Assembly (NCBI GenBank): GCA_018401885.1
Contig: JAGYKB010000012.1
Span: forward strand, 1-64,000
Direction of reading: 5' to 3'
Length of the DNA stretch: 64,000 nucleotides
From: Gammaproteobacteria bacterium
Lineage (GTDB): Bacteria > Pseudomonadota > Gammaproteobacteria > Pseudomonadales > Pseudohongiellaceae
The notes under the pieces were generated by a model. That model ran no database searches. It was given only the letters and a program-made list of their open reading frames with translations, and had not been told where the DNA came from. Below are positions 42,138 to 50,986 of this stretch, in pieces. The position numbers and the translations under genes were made by a program. Each line of letters starts with the position of its first letter. Position 1 is the stretch's first letter.

Positions 42138-43070
42138 ATGTTAGAAATGTGGAAGCGTAGCGAAACAAAACTCAGCGTTCTTTTAGAACAGTGGCCAGCA
42201 CGACAGCTAGCAAGGCGGCTAAGCTGCGCCGCGCCGCTCGCCTTCCTTTTGCTGTTCTCGAGCTGTTCTACTGAGAAGGGTGCGGGGCAGAGAATGGAGC
42301 AGGAAACGAAGCCAGCGCTAATAGTCAAACCTCTCAATGATGCGCAGAGAGTCGCCAGCGGTTTTGCTGGGGGTGTTTTTTTGCTAGACGGCGAGACGGG
42401 TGATGTGTTCGCGACGAACGAGCAGTGGCTTGTGCGAGAAGCCATCCCCGCGTCCACTTTTAAGGTGTTTAGTTCGCTTGCCGCGCTTGAATCCGGTGTC
42501 GTCGCCTCGACAGACCAAATCATCCGCCTACCTCACTATACAAGTACCCGAGAGGAAATTAACCGAGACCTCGATTTTGCTAGCGCCTTCGCGCTGTCGG
42601 CATTACCTCACTATCAGCACTTAGTGCGAGAAATTGGTGCTGTGAGAATGCAGTCCTATCTCGACAACGTAGGCTACGGCAATCGCTCAATGGGTGGGGG
42701 AGTTGACCAGTTTTGGATAAGCGGAGACCTGCGCATTACGCCCCTCGAACAGCTCGAGTTTCTTCGGCGTCTCTATCGTTCTGATCTGCCCTTCGGGCAA
42801 GAGGTCATGGCGCAGGTTAAGCAGATAATGCAGCGAGACGAATATGGCGGTAGAGTCTATGGAAAAACCGGTTGGGCGACAGCGGCGGAAGGTCTGCACA
42901 CCGGTTGGTCAGTGGGGTGGCTTGAGCGGGAACCGAAAGAGCCGCTGTACTTTGCCACGCTTTTGCAAACAATGACGCCAGGCGACGGTTTTCTTACTAC
43001 TCGCCTAGCGTTGTCATTAGAGGCGCTCGCACAAGCCGTGCCGACGCTGAAGGCAGTCGATACGCGATAA
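42138..43070 (+). CDS. Class D (OXA-like) beta-lactamase, predicted lipoprotein
   Basis: A protein of about 310 residues. A hydrophobic signal segment ends in LLLFSSC, a plausible lipobox. The catalytic domain has the class D set in order: PASTFK (nucleophile Ser plus Lys, near 106), INRDLDFASAFALSALPHYQ (equivalent of the S-x-V loop), NVGYGNRSMGGGVDQFWISG (YGN and FW), LRITPLEQLEFLRRLY, and VYGKTGWA (KTG). Class D enzymes hydrolyse penicillins and sometimes carbapenems in the periplasm. The spectrum cannot be deduced. The N terminus is uncertain: TTG 42126, ATG 42138 and ATG 42147 are in frame with no clear ribosome binding site. Confidence 0.83.
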   Translation: MLEMWKRSETKLSVLLEQWPARQLARRLSCAAPLAFLLLFSSCSTEKGAGQRMEQETKPALIVKPLNDAQRVASGFAGGVFLLDGETGDVFATNEQWLVREAIPASTFKVFSSLAALESGVVASTDQIIRLPHYTSTREEINRDLDFASAFALSALPHYQHLVREIGAVRMQSYLDNVGYGNRSMGGGVDQFWISGDLRITPLEQLEFLRRLYRSDLPFGQEVMAQVKQIMQRDEYGGRVYGKTGWATAAEGLHTGWSVGWLEREPKEPLYFATLLQTMTPGDGFLTTRLALSLEALAQAVPTLKAVDTR

Positions 43071-43169
43071 ATTAGGCTGCCAAGAACAGGGCTTGACAGG
43101 TAGACTGAGCGCTTTACGCAATCTATCTGGCCGTGGGCCCTGCAAGCGAGCTTTTCTGGAGGACAAATA

Positions 43170-45689
43170 ATGAAGAATTCGGTGACGATAAAAACGTTTT
43201 CTATTCTAGTTCTTGGCGTGGCGCTGCTGTCGAGCGCAGTGGCACAGGTGCCGATCATTCAGCCAGGCGCGCCGGGTCAGCCAAGCCGTCAAATTACAAT
43301 CGAAGAAGCCTCCGATCTTGCGAGCCTTAGCTATACCGATGCCGATGTGAAATTTATGCAGGGGATGATCATGCATCATTCTCAAGCACTGCAGATGGCC
43401 GAAATGGTCGAGACACGAAGCTCTCGTGAAGCCATTCAACTGATGGCTCTGCGCATCTCACTCTCGCAAGAGGACGAGATTGCGATGATGGAGGACTGGT
43501 TGGTAGAGCGAGGATTGCCGCGTGCTATGCCGATGGCGGACATGCAGGCGATGGCTGCAAATCCGGAGATGATGCCCGGGATACTTACCGAGGCGGAGTT
43601 CAACGAACTCGCCGGATTAGCCGGACAAGAATTCGATTCGCGCTTTCTTCAGTTGATGATCAAACATCATGAGGGGGCAATAAGCATGGTCGATCGATTG
43701 CTCGACCAACCCGGTACTGCTCAAGATTCTGTGCTTTTTGCATTCACTACAGATGTGACCTCAGACCAGACCAGCGAGATAGAGCGCATGAGCGCGATGC
43801 TTGCCGGATTCTCCCCCGATCCTCGAGTAAACCTCAAACCTGGGTACGATGACGCTGGGCAGGCAGCACTTAATATGCGTTTGCTTGCTGCGTTGCCGAA
43901 GCCCGACGGCTTTTTTGACCCAGATAATCCTCAGGGATTGCCTATGAGTCGAGCGCGGCCTCAGGCAATACAATCGTCTGATGCAGAAGAGGAATCTAGC
44001 GCTGAGGGCGATGAGACCCAAGACGACTCGGCCATCGAAACGCTGACTAACGCTGCAGACGAAGGCGTCGTTCCTGCCGATACAGAGGACGAGACGGCGG
44101 AGCCACGTCCAAGTCTGATGAATTTCGCAAACACCGATTTGGTGTTCGCCGGCGATGTTGTTGTAGCGGGCAACTATCATGGCTTTAACGCCTACGATAT
44201 TTCGTTACCGCGCGAACCAAAGTTACTCAGCTCAGTCGTTTGTCCCGGTGGGCAGGGGGACGTCTCTGTTATTGGTAATTTGCTGATCATGTCGGTCGAA
44301 CAGACTCGTGGGCGCCTAGATTGCGGACTCCAAGGTGTAGCTGAGCCGGAAAGCGCTGAGCGCTTCCGCGGGATACGCATCTTCGACATAAGTGATTTTA
44401 GAATGCCTATTCAAGTGGGTGCGGTGCAGACCTGTCGCGGCTCGCATACCCATACAGTCGTTACTGATCCCGACGACGCCGGTAATCTCTATATTTACGG
44501 TTCGGGAACAAGCTCTGTGCGTCCGGGCGAAGAACTCGACGGCTGCTACGATGAATCGCCCTATGAGAATCCGGAGTCAGCGCTTTTTCGCATTGATGTC
44601 ATTCAGATTCCCGTCAACGATCCCGCCTCGGCACGCGTGGTTAACAGGCCGACAATATTTTCGGATCCCGCCTCTGGTGTCATAGCAGGTCTGTGGGAAG
44701 GTGGTGATCACGGTCCTGGTACACAAACGACGCGCGAAACCAATCAGTGTCACGATATTACGGCCTATCCCGAAGTGGGTCTCGCAGCGGGTGCCTGTTC
44801 AGGCAATGGCATCCTGTTAGATATCTCCGATCCTGCCAATCCCACCAGGCTAGCTGAGGTTATAGACCCAGGGTTTGCCTACTGGCACTCGGCCACTTTT
44901 AGTAATGACGGCCGTAAAGTGGTATTCACGGACGAGTGGGGTGGCGGTTCTCGTCCGCGCTGCAGAGCATCTGACCCGCTAACATGGGGCGCCGACGCTA
45001 TTTACGATATTGTAGATAACCAGATGCAGTTCCGCAGCTACTTCAAAATGCCCGCCCCACAGACTGATCAGGAGAATTGCGTCGCACACAATGGCTCGCT
45101 TATCCCTGTCCCAGGTCGCGACATCATGGTACAGGCCTGGTATCAGGGTGGAATCTCGGTTTTCGATTTTACCGATTCCTCCAATCCCCAAGAAATCGCT
45201 TTCTTTGACCGTGGCCCGGTCGATGCTGAGGAACTTATTCTCGGTGGTTATTGGTCAGCCTATTGGTTCGAAGGACTCATCTATGGTACTGAAATCGCAC
45301 GCGGTTTCGATGTCTTCGAACTTTTGCCGAGTGATTTCATTAGCGAAAATGAAATCGCAGCTGCATCGTTGCGAAGCTCGGGTGGTACGTTTAATGCCCA
45401 ACGGCAAGAGCAGCATGTATGGCCGGCCGAACCAGTTGTCGCTCTTGCCTATCTCGATCAGTTGCTGCGCAGCGAAGTAGTGACATCGGATAGGGCAGAA
45501 GACCTCAGCGCAGCGCTTAGCGATGCGCAGGACCGTTTAGACAACAACGTTCGCGACGATCGAGTTGCAGGCAAACTTAGGTCGCTGGCCGTGTCCTTCG
45601 ATACAGAAGCGGACTCCTCGCGCGGCAGAACGCGTGATCGTCTCGAATTGCTCAGCGAGTCTCTCGAGGCGATTGCAGAGAAACTCTAA
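43170..45689 (+). CDS. Exported DUF305 protein fused to an LVIVD-type beta-propeller
   Basis: An 839-residue exported protein. After a signal peptide (ILVLGVALLSSAVAQ), residues about 45-215 form a DUF305 (ferritin-like) domain with its paired His motifs MIMHHSQALQMAEM and MIKHHEGAISMVDR. An acidic low-complexity linker lies around 265-310. From about 320 to 740 there are LVIVD-type propeller blades (NTDLVFAGDVVVAGNYHGFNAYDIS, GIRIFDISDFRMPIQVG, SVFDFTDSSNPQEIAFFD). A helical tail follows. DUF305 proteins are often metal related. This combination looks like a large envelope binding protein; the ligand is unknown. Confidence 0.82.
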   Translation: MKNSVTIKTFSILVLGVALLSSAVAQVPIIQPGAPGQPSRQITIEEASDLASLSYTDADVKFMQGMIMHHSQALQMAEMVETRSSREAIQLMALRISLSQEDEIAMMEDWLVERGLPRAMPMADMQAMAANPEMMPGILTEAEFNELAGLAGQEFDSRFLQLMIKHHEGAISMVDRLLDQPGTAQDSVLFAFTTDVTSDQTSEIERMSAMLAGFSPDPRVNLKPGYDDAGQAALNMRLLAALPKPDGFFDPDNPQGLPMSRARPQAIQSSDAEEESSAEGDETQDDSAIETLTNAADEGVVPADTEDETAEPRPSLMNFANTDLVFAGDVVVAGNYHGFNAYDISLPREPKLLSSVVCPGGQGDVSVIGNLLIMSVEQTRGRLDCGLQGVAEPESAERFRGIRIFDISDFRMPIQVGAVQTCRGSHTHTVVTDPDDAGNLYIYGSGTSSVRPGEELDGCYDESPYENPESALFRIDVIQIPVNDPASARVVNRPTIFSDPASGVIAGLWEGGDHGPGTQTTRETNQCHDITAYPEVGLAAGACSGNGILLDISDPANPTRLAEVIDPGFAYWHSATFSNDGRKVVFTDEWGGGSRPRCRASDPLTWGADAIYDIVDNQMQFRSYFKMPAPQTDQENCVAHNGSLIPVPGRDIMVQAWYQGGISVFDFTDSSNPQEIAFFDRGPVDAEELILGGYWSAYWFEGLIYGTEIARGFDVFELLPSDFISENEIAAASLRSSGGTFNAQRQEQHVWPAEPVVALAYLDQLLRSEVVTSDRAEDLSAALSDAQDRLDNNVRDDRVAGKLRSLAVSFDTEADSSRGRTRDRLELLSESLEAIAEKL

Positions 45690-45711
45690 GTCATAGTATG
45701 GAACTTTAAAA

Positions 45712-46146
45712 ATGAGTCTTACCCCTTTTCATATCGCTGTCCAGGTGCGTGACATAGACGAGGCGCGCGAATTTTACGGTCAGAAAATGGGCTTTCCTGA
45801 AGGAAGAAGCGCATCTGACTGGATAGACTTTGATATGTTTGGACATCAGTTTGTGGTTCATCTGAATCGAGACCTTGGCCCGCAGGGCTCAGTGCGCAGC
45901 ATAGCTAATGCCGTCGATGGACACGGTGTTCCCGTTCCACATTGTGGCGTTGTGCTGGCGTTTGAGGACTGGGAACGTTTTGCTGATAGAGCACGGGAAT
46001 TCGTCGACGAATTTGTGATTGAACCCTATGTGAGATTCGCTGGTGAAGTCGGCGAACAAGGCACGATGTTTTTCTGTGACCCCAGCGGCAACGCATTAGA
46101 ATTTAAGGGATTTAAGGATATCGCTTCGCAGCTGTTCGCAAAGTGA
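45712..46146 (+). CDS. VOC-family (glyoxalase/dioxygenase-like) protein
   Basis: A 144-residue protein with two beta-alpha-beta-beta-beta modules. The first begins TPFHIAVQVRDIDEAREFYGQKMGF and the second ends FFCDPSGNALEFKGF. Potential metal ligands are His7 in the first strand, His in FGHQFVVHLN and Glu in ALEFKG. The family includes glyoxalases, dioxygenases and resistance proteins; this member cannot be assigned. It starts 22 nt after the DUF305 gene and 20 nt before the membrane protein gene, so all three may share a transcript. Confidence 0.85.
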   Translation: MSLTPFHIAVQVRDIDEAREFYGQKMGFPEGRSASDWIDFDMFGHQFVVHLNRDLGPQGSVRSIANAVDGHGVPVPHCGVVLAFEDWERFADRAREFVDEFVIEPYVRFAGEVGEQGTMFFCDPSGNALEFKGFKDIASQLFAK

Positions 46147-46166
46147 CTCCCTAAAAGGGTGTCTGC

Positions 46167-46721
46167 ATGATCGCCGATATACTCAAAGCGATAATCGAGC
46201 TGGGGCTGCCATTAGCCTTGCTAAGCTGGCTCATTTTTATGCGATTATTCGTTAGCGGTGAGTTGGATCGGCAATCTGACCGGAAAAGCATTGAACGCGG
46301 CGTAAAAAAGATAAAAAAGTCATTCAAGAGCGAGAAGAAAAAATCATTCGCCGAAAAATCTAAAACCGACTTTGTCTTCGAAAAATGGATGTACTTCGGC
46401 AGCGGCTTTTACGGTCTTGCAGCACTCTGGACATTCTTGGTCATTGAGCTGAGTGAGTTGATAGACTTCGTCTTCAATTTCCCCGGCCTTGATGTGATCT
46501 TCGGCGACGGACTCATTTCCTTTCTCTTCAACTTAGGTATGAATCAACTGGGCAATCTGATCAGTGCATTTGTGTGGTTCAGTTATTGGGACGGCTCTGT
46601 GCTCATTTGGGTATTGGTCGCCTACGCAGGATATTATGCCGGCATCGAGGCGGCGCGGCGCAACCTAAAAGTCTCGAAAGAAACATTGCTCGAACGGGTG
46701 AGGCGCCGTTCTAGCGACTAA
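46167..46721 (+). CDS. Uncharacterised membrane protein
   Basis: No family recognised. The 184-residue protein has an N-terminal membrane span (residues 8-28) and then a highly basic, Lys/Ser-rich stretch (about 35-70; KKIKKSFKSEKKKSFAEKSK). Three further hydrophobic segments follow, at about 80-98, 113-133 and 145-163. The basic loop is likely cytoplasmic. The gene ends in a small hairpin with a T run. Position after the VOC gene suggests a shared transcript but gives no function. Confidence 0.65.
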   Translation: MIADILKAIIELGLPLALLSWLIFMRLFVSGELDRQSDRKSIERGVKKIKKSFKSEKKKSFAEKSKTDFVFEKWMYFGSGFYGLAALWTFLVIELSELIDFVFNFPGLDVIFGDGLISFLFNLGMNQLGNLISAFVWFSYWDGSVLIWVLVAYAGYYAGIEAARRNLKVSKETLLERVRRRSSD

Positions 46722-46733
46722 CTTGGACTGCAT

Positions 46734-46757
46734 CGTAGCGCAGGCTACGCCGCTTTT
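46734..46757 (+). terminator. Small terminator-like hairpin at the end of the 43-46.7 kb gene group
   Basis: CGTAGC (46734-46739) pairs with GCTACG (46744-46749) across GCAG. TTTTT follows at 46753-46757. The signal overlaps the 3' end of the convergent LLM gene. Confidence 0.5.
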
Positions 46758-47770
46758 TCTTCGGCGCCGGCAAGCTCAAATTCCTTAGCGAGTAATTCAT
46801 AAGAGCGCAAGCGTGCTCGATGATCATGTACGATAGTCACTAGCATGATTTCCTCCACACCAAACTGAGTTGCAAGCGACTCAAGCTTTGCTCTTACCTG
46901 CGCCGGTGTTCCTACCGCGCGCTTTTCTTGGTTAGAATGAATGAGCGCGAGTTCGCTCGCTGCGTAAGGGTAATCGAGAGCCTCTTCGGGTGTAGGAAAA
47001 GGCCCAGGGTTGCCTCGGAGTAATCGGATATACCAGAGGTCACGGCTACTCGCGAGTCGTTTGGCCTCTTCTTCGGTGTCTGCACAGACAGCAAACAGTG
47101 AGAGGCACGTATGGGGCCTGTCGAGATTCGGTCCTGGTTTAAACCGAGCGCGATAGAGATTAAATATATCGGTGCTAATATTGGGATTAATAAAATAGGC
47201 GAAGTTGTAGGGCAAGCCAGCGAGCCCAGCAAGTGTTGCGCTGTCCTCGCTAGAGCCTAGCATCCACATTTCAGGTGGCACCTCGGTCTGAGGGAAGGCA
47301 CGCGCATTCTCCATGCCCGGGGTCGGCGGATCAGTGTCATTCAGCAGAGCCTGAAGGTCAGCGATCATATTGGGGAAGTGTTCGGGCCCCACGCGTGAAC
47401 CATAGCGAATCGCGGCGGCGGTAAAGGGATCTGTGCCCGGTGCGCGTCCGACACCGAGGTCCACGCGGTTTGGATAAAGTGTCTGCAGTAATTTGAAGTT
47501 TTCAGCGACTTTGTAAGGGCTGTAATGGGGCAACATTACACCGCCTGAACCTAACCTGATACGCGCTGTCTCGGCGCCCAGGCGGCCCAGTAATACTTCA
47601 GGCGAGCAGCCGGCGAGCGCGCCTGATGCATGATGCTCAGAGACCCAGTAGCGATGGTAGCCGAGCCTATCCACATGACCCGCCAGCTCGATTGTTTCCT
47701 GCAGTGCGGCATAGGGAGTGCTGCCGGCACGTACGGGAGATTGATCGAGCACAGAGAGAGTGAATGGCAT
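46745..47770 (-). CDS. LLM-class flavin-dependent oxidoreductase (luciferase-like)
   Basis: A 341-residue TIM-barrel flavoprotein of the bacterial luciferase superfamily. Characteristic segments: LSVLDQSPVRAGSTPYAALQETIELA, LGYHRYWVSEHHASGALAGCSPEVLLGRLG, IRLGSGGVMLPHYSPYKVAENFKLL, RVDLGVGRAPGTD, and PPEMWMLGSSEDSATLAGLAGLP. Members are usually FMN-dependent monooxygenases needing a reductase. The particular substrate is unknown. It is followed at its 5' side by the serine hydrolase gene, 2 nt away on the same strand. Confidence 0.9.
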   Translation of the reverse strand: MPFTLSVLDQSPVRAGSTPYAALQETIELAGHVDRLGYHRYWVSEHHASGALAGCSPEVLLGRLGAETARIRLGSGGVMLPHYSPYKVAENFKLLQTLYPNRVDLGVGRAPGTDPFTAAAIRYGSRVGPEHFPNMIADLQALLNDTDPPTPGMENARAFPQTEVPPEMWMLGSSEDSATLAGLAGLPYNFAYFINPNISTDIFNLYRARFKPGPNLDRPHTCLSLFAVCADTEEEAKRLASSRDLWYIRLLRGNPGPFPTPEEALDYPYAASELALIHSNQEKRAVGTPAQVRAKLESLATQFGVEEIMLVTIVHDHRARLRSYELLAKEFELAGAEEKAA

Positions 47771-47772
47771 GA

Positions 47773-49101
47773 TTAATCTACTATCGACTGATAAACACCG
47801 TTGCGTAAGGTGATGTGATCGTCAAGCCCAGTCGCGGGAATTATCTGCGTGAGGTAGACGACAACGAGGCCTTCTATGGGATCTACCCAGTAGGTCGAAT
47901 GATAGGCGCCGCCCCAGGCATATTCGCCTTCAGACCCGAGGGTGCCCCGCAAGCCGAGGTCTGTCGCTATCGAAAAACCTAGACCGAAGCCCTGACCAGG
48001 TCGAAATTCGATCTCACCGAGGTGATCCGTTGTCATGAGTTCGATGGTCTTTCGGGACACTAAGCGTTGGCCATTATACTCACCGCCATTCAACGTCATT
48101 TGCAAAAATTTCGCGTAGTCGGCAGCTGTTGAAAGCAGTCCGGCGCCTCCAGAGTAGCTTTGCTGCGGCCCCTCGGCATAGAGACCTTGGCTTTGCATGC
48201 CGTTCGTCTCGGGGATGCTCTCTATACCGCCCCCATCTTTAGGTCGATAAACAGTTGCAAGGCGAGCGCGTTTTTCAGGCGGGAGGTAGAAATGTGTGTC
48301 ATTCATGCCCAGGGGCGCGAAAATATTGTTCGCGAAAAAATCGGCGAGATTCTCGCCGCTAACGACTTCGACGACTGCGCCGAGGATGTCGGTATTGTAA
48401 CCGTAAATCCAGCTTTCACCGGGATGGGCATCGAGCGGGAGTGATGCCATGCGTGCAATTGTTTTTCGAATAGGCTCTTCGCGGTCGGCGAAATACCAGC
48501 CTTGCATGTTTGCCCGCTGCCACTCCGCTGCACTGGGTCCTGTTCCGTAACTCATGCCGCCCGTGTGCGTGAGCAGATGGCGTAAGGTGATTTTAGTTCG
48601 GGCAGGCTCGAGTGTGTAGCCGCCAGAGTCGTCAGGCACCGCAACTTGAACATCACTCCACTCGGGGAGATACTTGGACAGGGGCTGATTTATATCGAGC
48701 TGTCCTCTCTCTTGCAGCATCATGATGGCAAGGCTTGTAATAGCTTTAGTCTGCGAGGCGATTCGAAATATAGTATCGGGCGTCATGGGTATGGCTCGAG
48801 CAACGTCCTGCAGCCCATTCGCCTCATGTGCAACCACCTCTCCATGGCGCATGACAACATACACTTGCCCTGACAAGCGGTTGTCCGTGGCATAGGCTTC
48901 AAGATTGGCGTCAAGCCTTGCGAGGCGCTCGCCTGACATGCCCACACGCTCTGGTACAACTGTTGTGTCAGCAAAGACGACTGAGGGAGTCAAAAGTGTC
49001 GCCGTCGCGAGAGCGAAAACACTAAGCAGAGACTGTAAAGACTTTGAGGCGCGCGGCTGCAGAGTGCTGCAGTGAGTATTCTGGCGATGTGTCGAAGGCA
49101 T
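47773..49101 (-). CDS. Exported serine hydrolase (beta-lactamase/esterase family S12-like)
   Basis: A protein of about 442 residues with a signal peptide (LLSVFALATATLLTPSVVFA). The serine-Lys pair is in FRIASQTKAITSLAIMML (SxxK). The Tyr motif is probably WIYGYNTDILGAVVEVVSG, and the C-terminal HSTYW may replace the KTG triad. These EstB-like enzymes are esterases or peptidases rather than true beta-lactamases. ATG 49101 is supported by GGGAG 7 nt upstream; the track start 49176 lies in the preceding gene. It lies between the S1/P1 nuclease and LLM genes on one strand. Confidence 0.85.
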   Translation of the reverse strand: MPSTHRQNTHCSTLQPRASKSLQSLLSVFALATATLLTPSVVFADTTVVPERVGMSGERLARLDANLEAYATDNRLSGQVYVVMRHGEVVAHEANGLQDVARAIPMTPDTIFRIASQTKAITSLAIMMLQERGQLDINQPLSKYLPEWSDVQVAVPDDSGGYTLEPARTKITLRHLLTHTGGMSYGTGPSAAEWQRANMQGWYFADREEPIRKTIARMASLPLDAHPGESWIYGYNTDILGAVVEVVSGENLADFFANNIFAPLGMNDTHFYLPPEKRARLATVYRPKDGGGIESIPETNGMQSQGLYAEGPQQSYSGGAGLLSTAADYAKFLQMTLNGGEYNGQRLVSRKTIELMTTDHLGEIEFRPGQGFGLGFSIATDLGLRGTLGSEGEYAWGGAYHSTYWVDPIEGLVVVYLTQIIPATGLDDHITLRNGVYQSIVD

Positions 49102-49172
49102 AGCTAAGCTCCCACTTTGTTGTTTTTTATTGTAATCATCATCCCAAATTATTGATCGCGAGCTTTGACAAA

Positions 49173-50270
49173 TCAATCTGGATCGCGACTTGTATTAGGT
49201 GCCTCAGCGGGCAGCTCATTCTGAAACCAGATGGCGAGTCTCAGGCCTGCAAGCCCTAGGCGATCGCTCGCAATGCTTATCATCTCGGCCACGTAGCCGT
49301 CACTAAGCGATTGGTTTGGCAAGCGCTCGGCACCGCTGTTGTCGGCGCTGGTAATCGCGGCGAGGAGAGAATCGTTATAAACCGAGGGGACTAAAAACTC
49401 TCGGCTTTCGGCAAGCCAAAGTGTCCAGTCGGACCCGCGACCCGAGAGATCTTCGTAGGTGGCGGCATAAAGCAGGCTGCGCGATTGGCTGTCGGCACCG
49501 CGCATAGCTCGGTCCCAAACAGAATGAAGATTGCTCTCACCTACTCGGATGGCGTTTCCGCCGCGGTCGCCAGTCGCAAACAGCTCCGCGCTATAGAGTG
49601 AGCCCGAATGAAGGGGTTGGTGAATATCACCGATGAGATGGAGTACCCAGCAAAGTGCGACGGCGCGCTGTGCCGGCTCCGCCTCGTCATCGGCGAGAAC
49701 GCGGGTGTTGTAATCCAATGCCGTGACAACATTGTCGGCATCGCGCTCGGATATGATCGCACTTCCATCAGCGCCCCGAATCTCTGGCGCTGGCGGGCGG
49801 TTAACATAGATATTCCCCTGCACGTTAGCGCTATCTCGTAGCCAAGCGCCATCGATATAGTGCCAGTCTGGACGGCTATATTTTTCGCGTTCGCTGTCGT
49901 TGAATCCGCGCGCGATGTCTGGCCAGTAGGCGGCTTGCCCTAACAGCCAGCCGAGTTGACGTTCGGGAGGCGCGTCGGCAAGCTCGGTAGGCATTTGCCC
50001 GACAAAATCTTGCTGATAGCGCGGATGTTGCTGCAGAAGCGTGAGTAGTTCGCGCTGTGTGTCAAAATCTAAGTACCGCAGTGCGACGCTTGCTGAGAGC
50101 CTGTGCCCGGTTTCATCCCAAGCTGCTGCAGGGCTAGGAAGTAGAATTTGTATAATACTTAAACAAAGCGCCAATGCGCGCAAAGAAGCACCGTGTTTGG
50201 TAATGAAAGACTGGGCACAACTCAGTGGCCGAGTCTTGGGGAAAAAGTGAGCGAGGATGGAACGGGTCAT
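49173..50270 (-). CDS. Exported S1/P1-type nuclease
   Basis: A 365-residue zinc nuclease/phosphatase. A signal peptide (ALCLSIIQILLPSPAAA) leaves mature WDETGHRLSASVALRYL, where the N-terminal Trp and the His are zinc ligands in S1/P1 enzymes. Other zinc-binding segments are HYIDGAWLRD, VALCWVLHLIGDIHQPLHSGS (HxxxD-type) and NAIRVGESNLHSVWDRAM. It cleaves single-stranded DNA or RNA and 3'-phosphates outside the cytoplasm, a possible phosphorus-scavenging role. It follows livF by 20 nt, so it may be co-transcribed with the transporter. Confidence 0.9.
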   Translation of the reverse strand: MTRSILAHFFPKTRPLSCAQSFITKHGASLRALALCLSIIQILLPSPAAAWDETGHRLSASVALRYLDFDTQRELLTLLQQHPRYQQDFVGQMPTELADAPPERQLGWLLGQAAYWPDIARGFNDSEREKYSRPDWHYIDGAWLRDSANVQGNIYVNRPPAPEIRGADGSAIISERDADNVVTALDYNTRVLADDEAEPAQRAVALCWVLHLIGDIHQPLHSGSLYSAELFATGDRGGNAIRVGESNLHSVWDRAMRGADSQSRSLLYAATYEDLSGRGSDWTLWLAESREFLVPSVYNDSLLAAITSADNSGAERLPNQSLSDGYVAEMISIASDRLGLAGLRLAIWFQNELPAEAPNTSRDPD

Positions 50271-50290
50271 GCGAATGTTCTCTGGGTTAG

Positions 50291-50986
50291 TTAGACTTCA
50301 AGCCACTCGGCGCGCACATCATGCGCCCCAAGCAGACTCTGAGGTGTGCCTTCATAAACAATTTTACCATGGCCCATCACGTAAAGGCGGCTGGAAATTT
50401 TGAGCGCTATCGATAGTTTTTGTTCTACGAGTAAAATAGAGACGCCTCGACTCGCAATCTCCTGCAGTAGTAAGCCTATCTGTTCAACTACCTTGGGAGC
50501 GAGGCCCTCGGTAGGCTCATCGATCATTATCAACTCAGGATCGCCCATCAGCGTGCGGCACATACACAGCATCTGCTGCTCACCGCCACTCAGCACCCCG
50601 CCGGGCACATCAGCGCGTTCGGCGAGGTTCGGAAACATGTTAAACATTTCATCGATAGTCCAGCGCCCGTTTTCGCCCTTACCCTTGAGACCAAGAGTGA
50701 GATTTTGGCGCACAGTGAGCGTTGGGAATATATCGCGGCTTTCTGGGACATAACCCAGTCCCCGATGGGCGATTTCAAAACTCTTTAGCCCGGCGATTTC
50801 CTTACCCTTAAACAGAATAGACCCCCGAGGTTCGACCTCGCCCATGATGGTTTTAACAGTGGTTGAGCGTCCGACTCCGTTGCGGCCGAGTAGGCTAACA
50901 ATTTCACCAGCATCGACATGAAAATTGACGCCCTGCAAAATGTGGCTTTTGTCGTAGTAAGCGTGCAGATCAGTCACCTTAAGCAT
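50291..50986 (-). CDS. livF: Branched-chain amino acid-type ABC transporter ATPase LivF
   Basis: A 231-residue ABC ATPase: Walker A is GRNGVGRST near 34-42, with Arg where Lys is usual. The other motifs are intact: Q loop, signature LSGGEQQM, Walker B LIMIDEPTEG, switch VEQ. The order LivF directly after LivG (8-nt overlap) and the short length are typical of the Liv system. In this family some members carry an R in the same place, so the variant may be functional. The substrate of this importer is not determined by the ATPases. Confidence 0.92.
   Translation of the reverse strand: MLKVTDLHAYYDKSHILQGVNFHVDAGEIVSLLGRNGVGRSTTVKTIMGEVEPRGSILFKGKEIAGLKSFEIAHRGLGYVPESRDIFPTLTVRQNLTLGLKGKGENGRWTIDEMFNMFPNLAERADVPGGVLSGGEQQMLCMCRTLMGDPELIMIDEPTEGLAPKVVEQIGLLLQEIASRGVSILLVEQKLSIALKISSRLYVMGHGKIVYEGTPQSLLGAHDVRAEWLEV

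Noticed and set aside
43761-44180. 139-residue antisense ORF inside the DUF305 gene
   Set aside because: Shadow of the acidic linker region, with no start signals.
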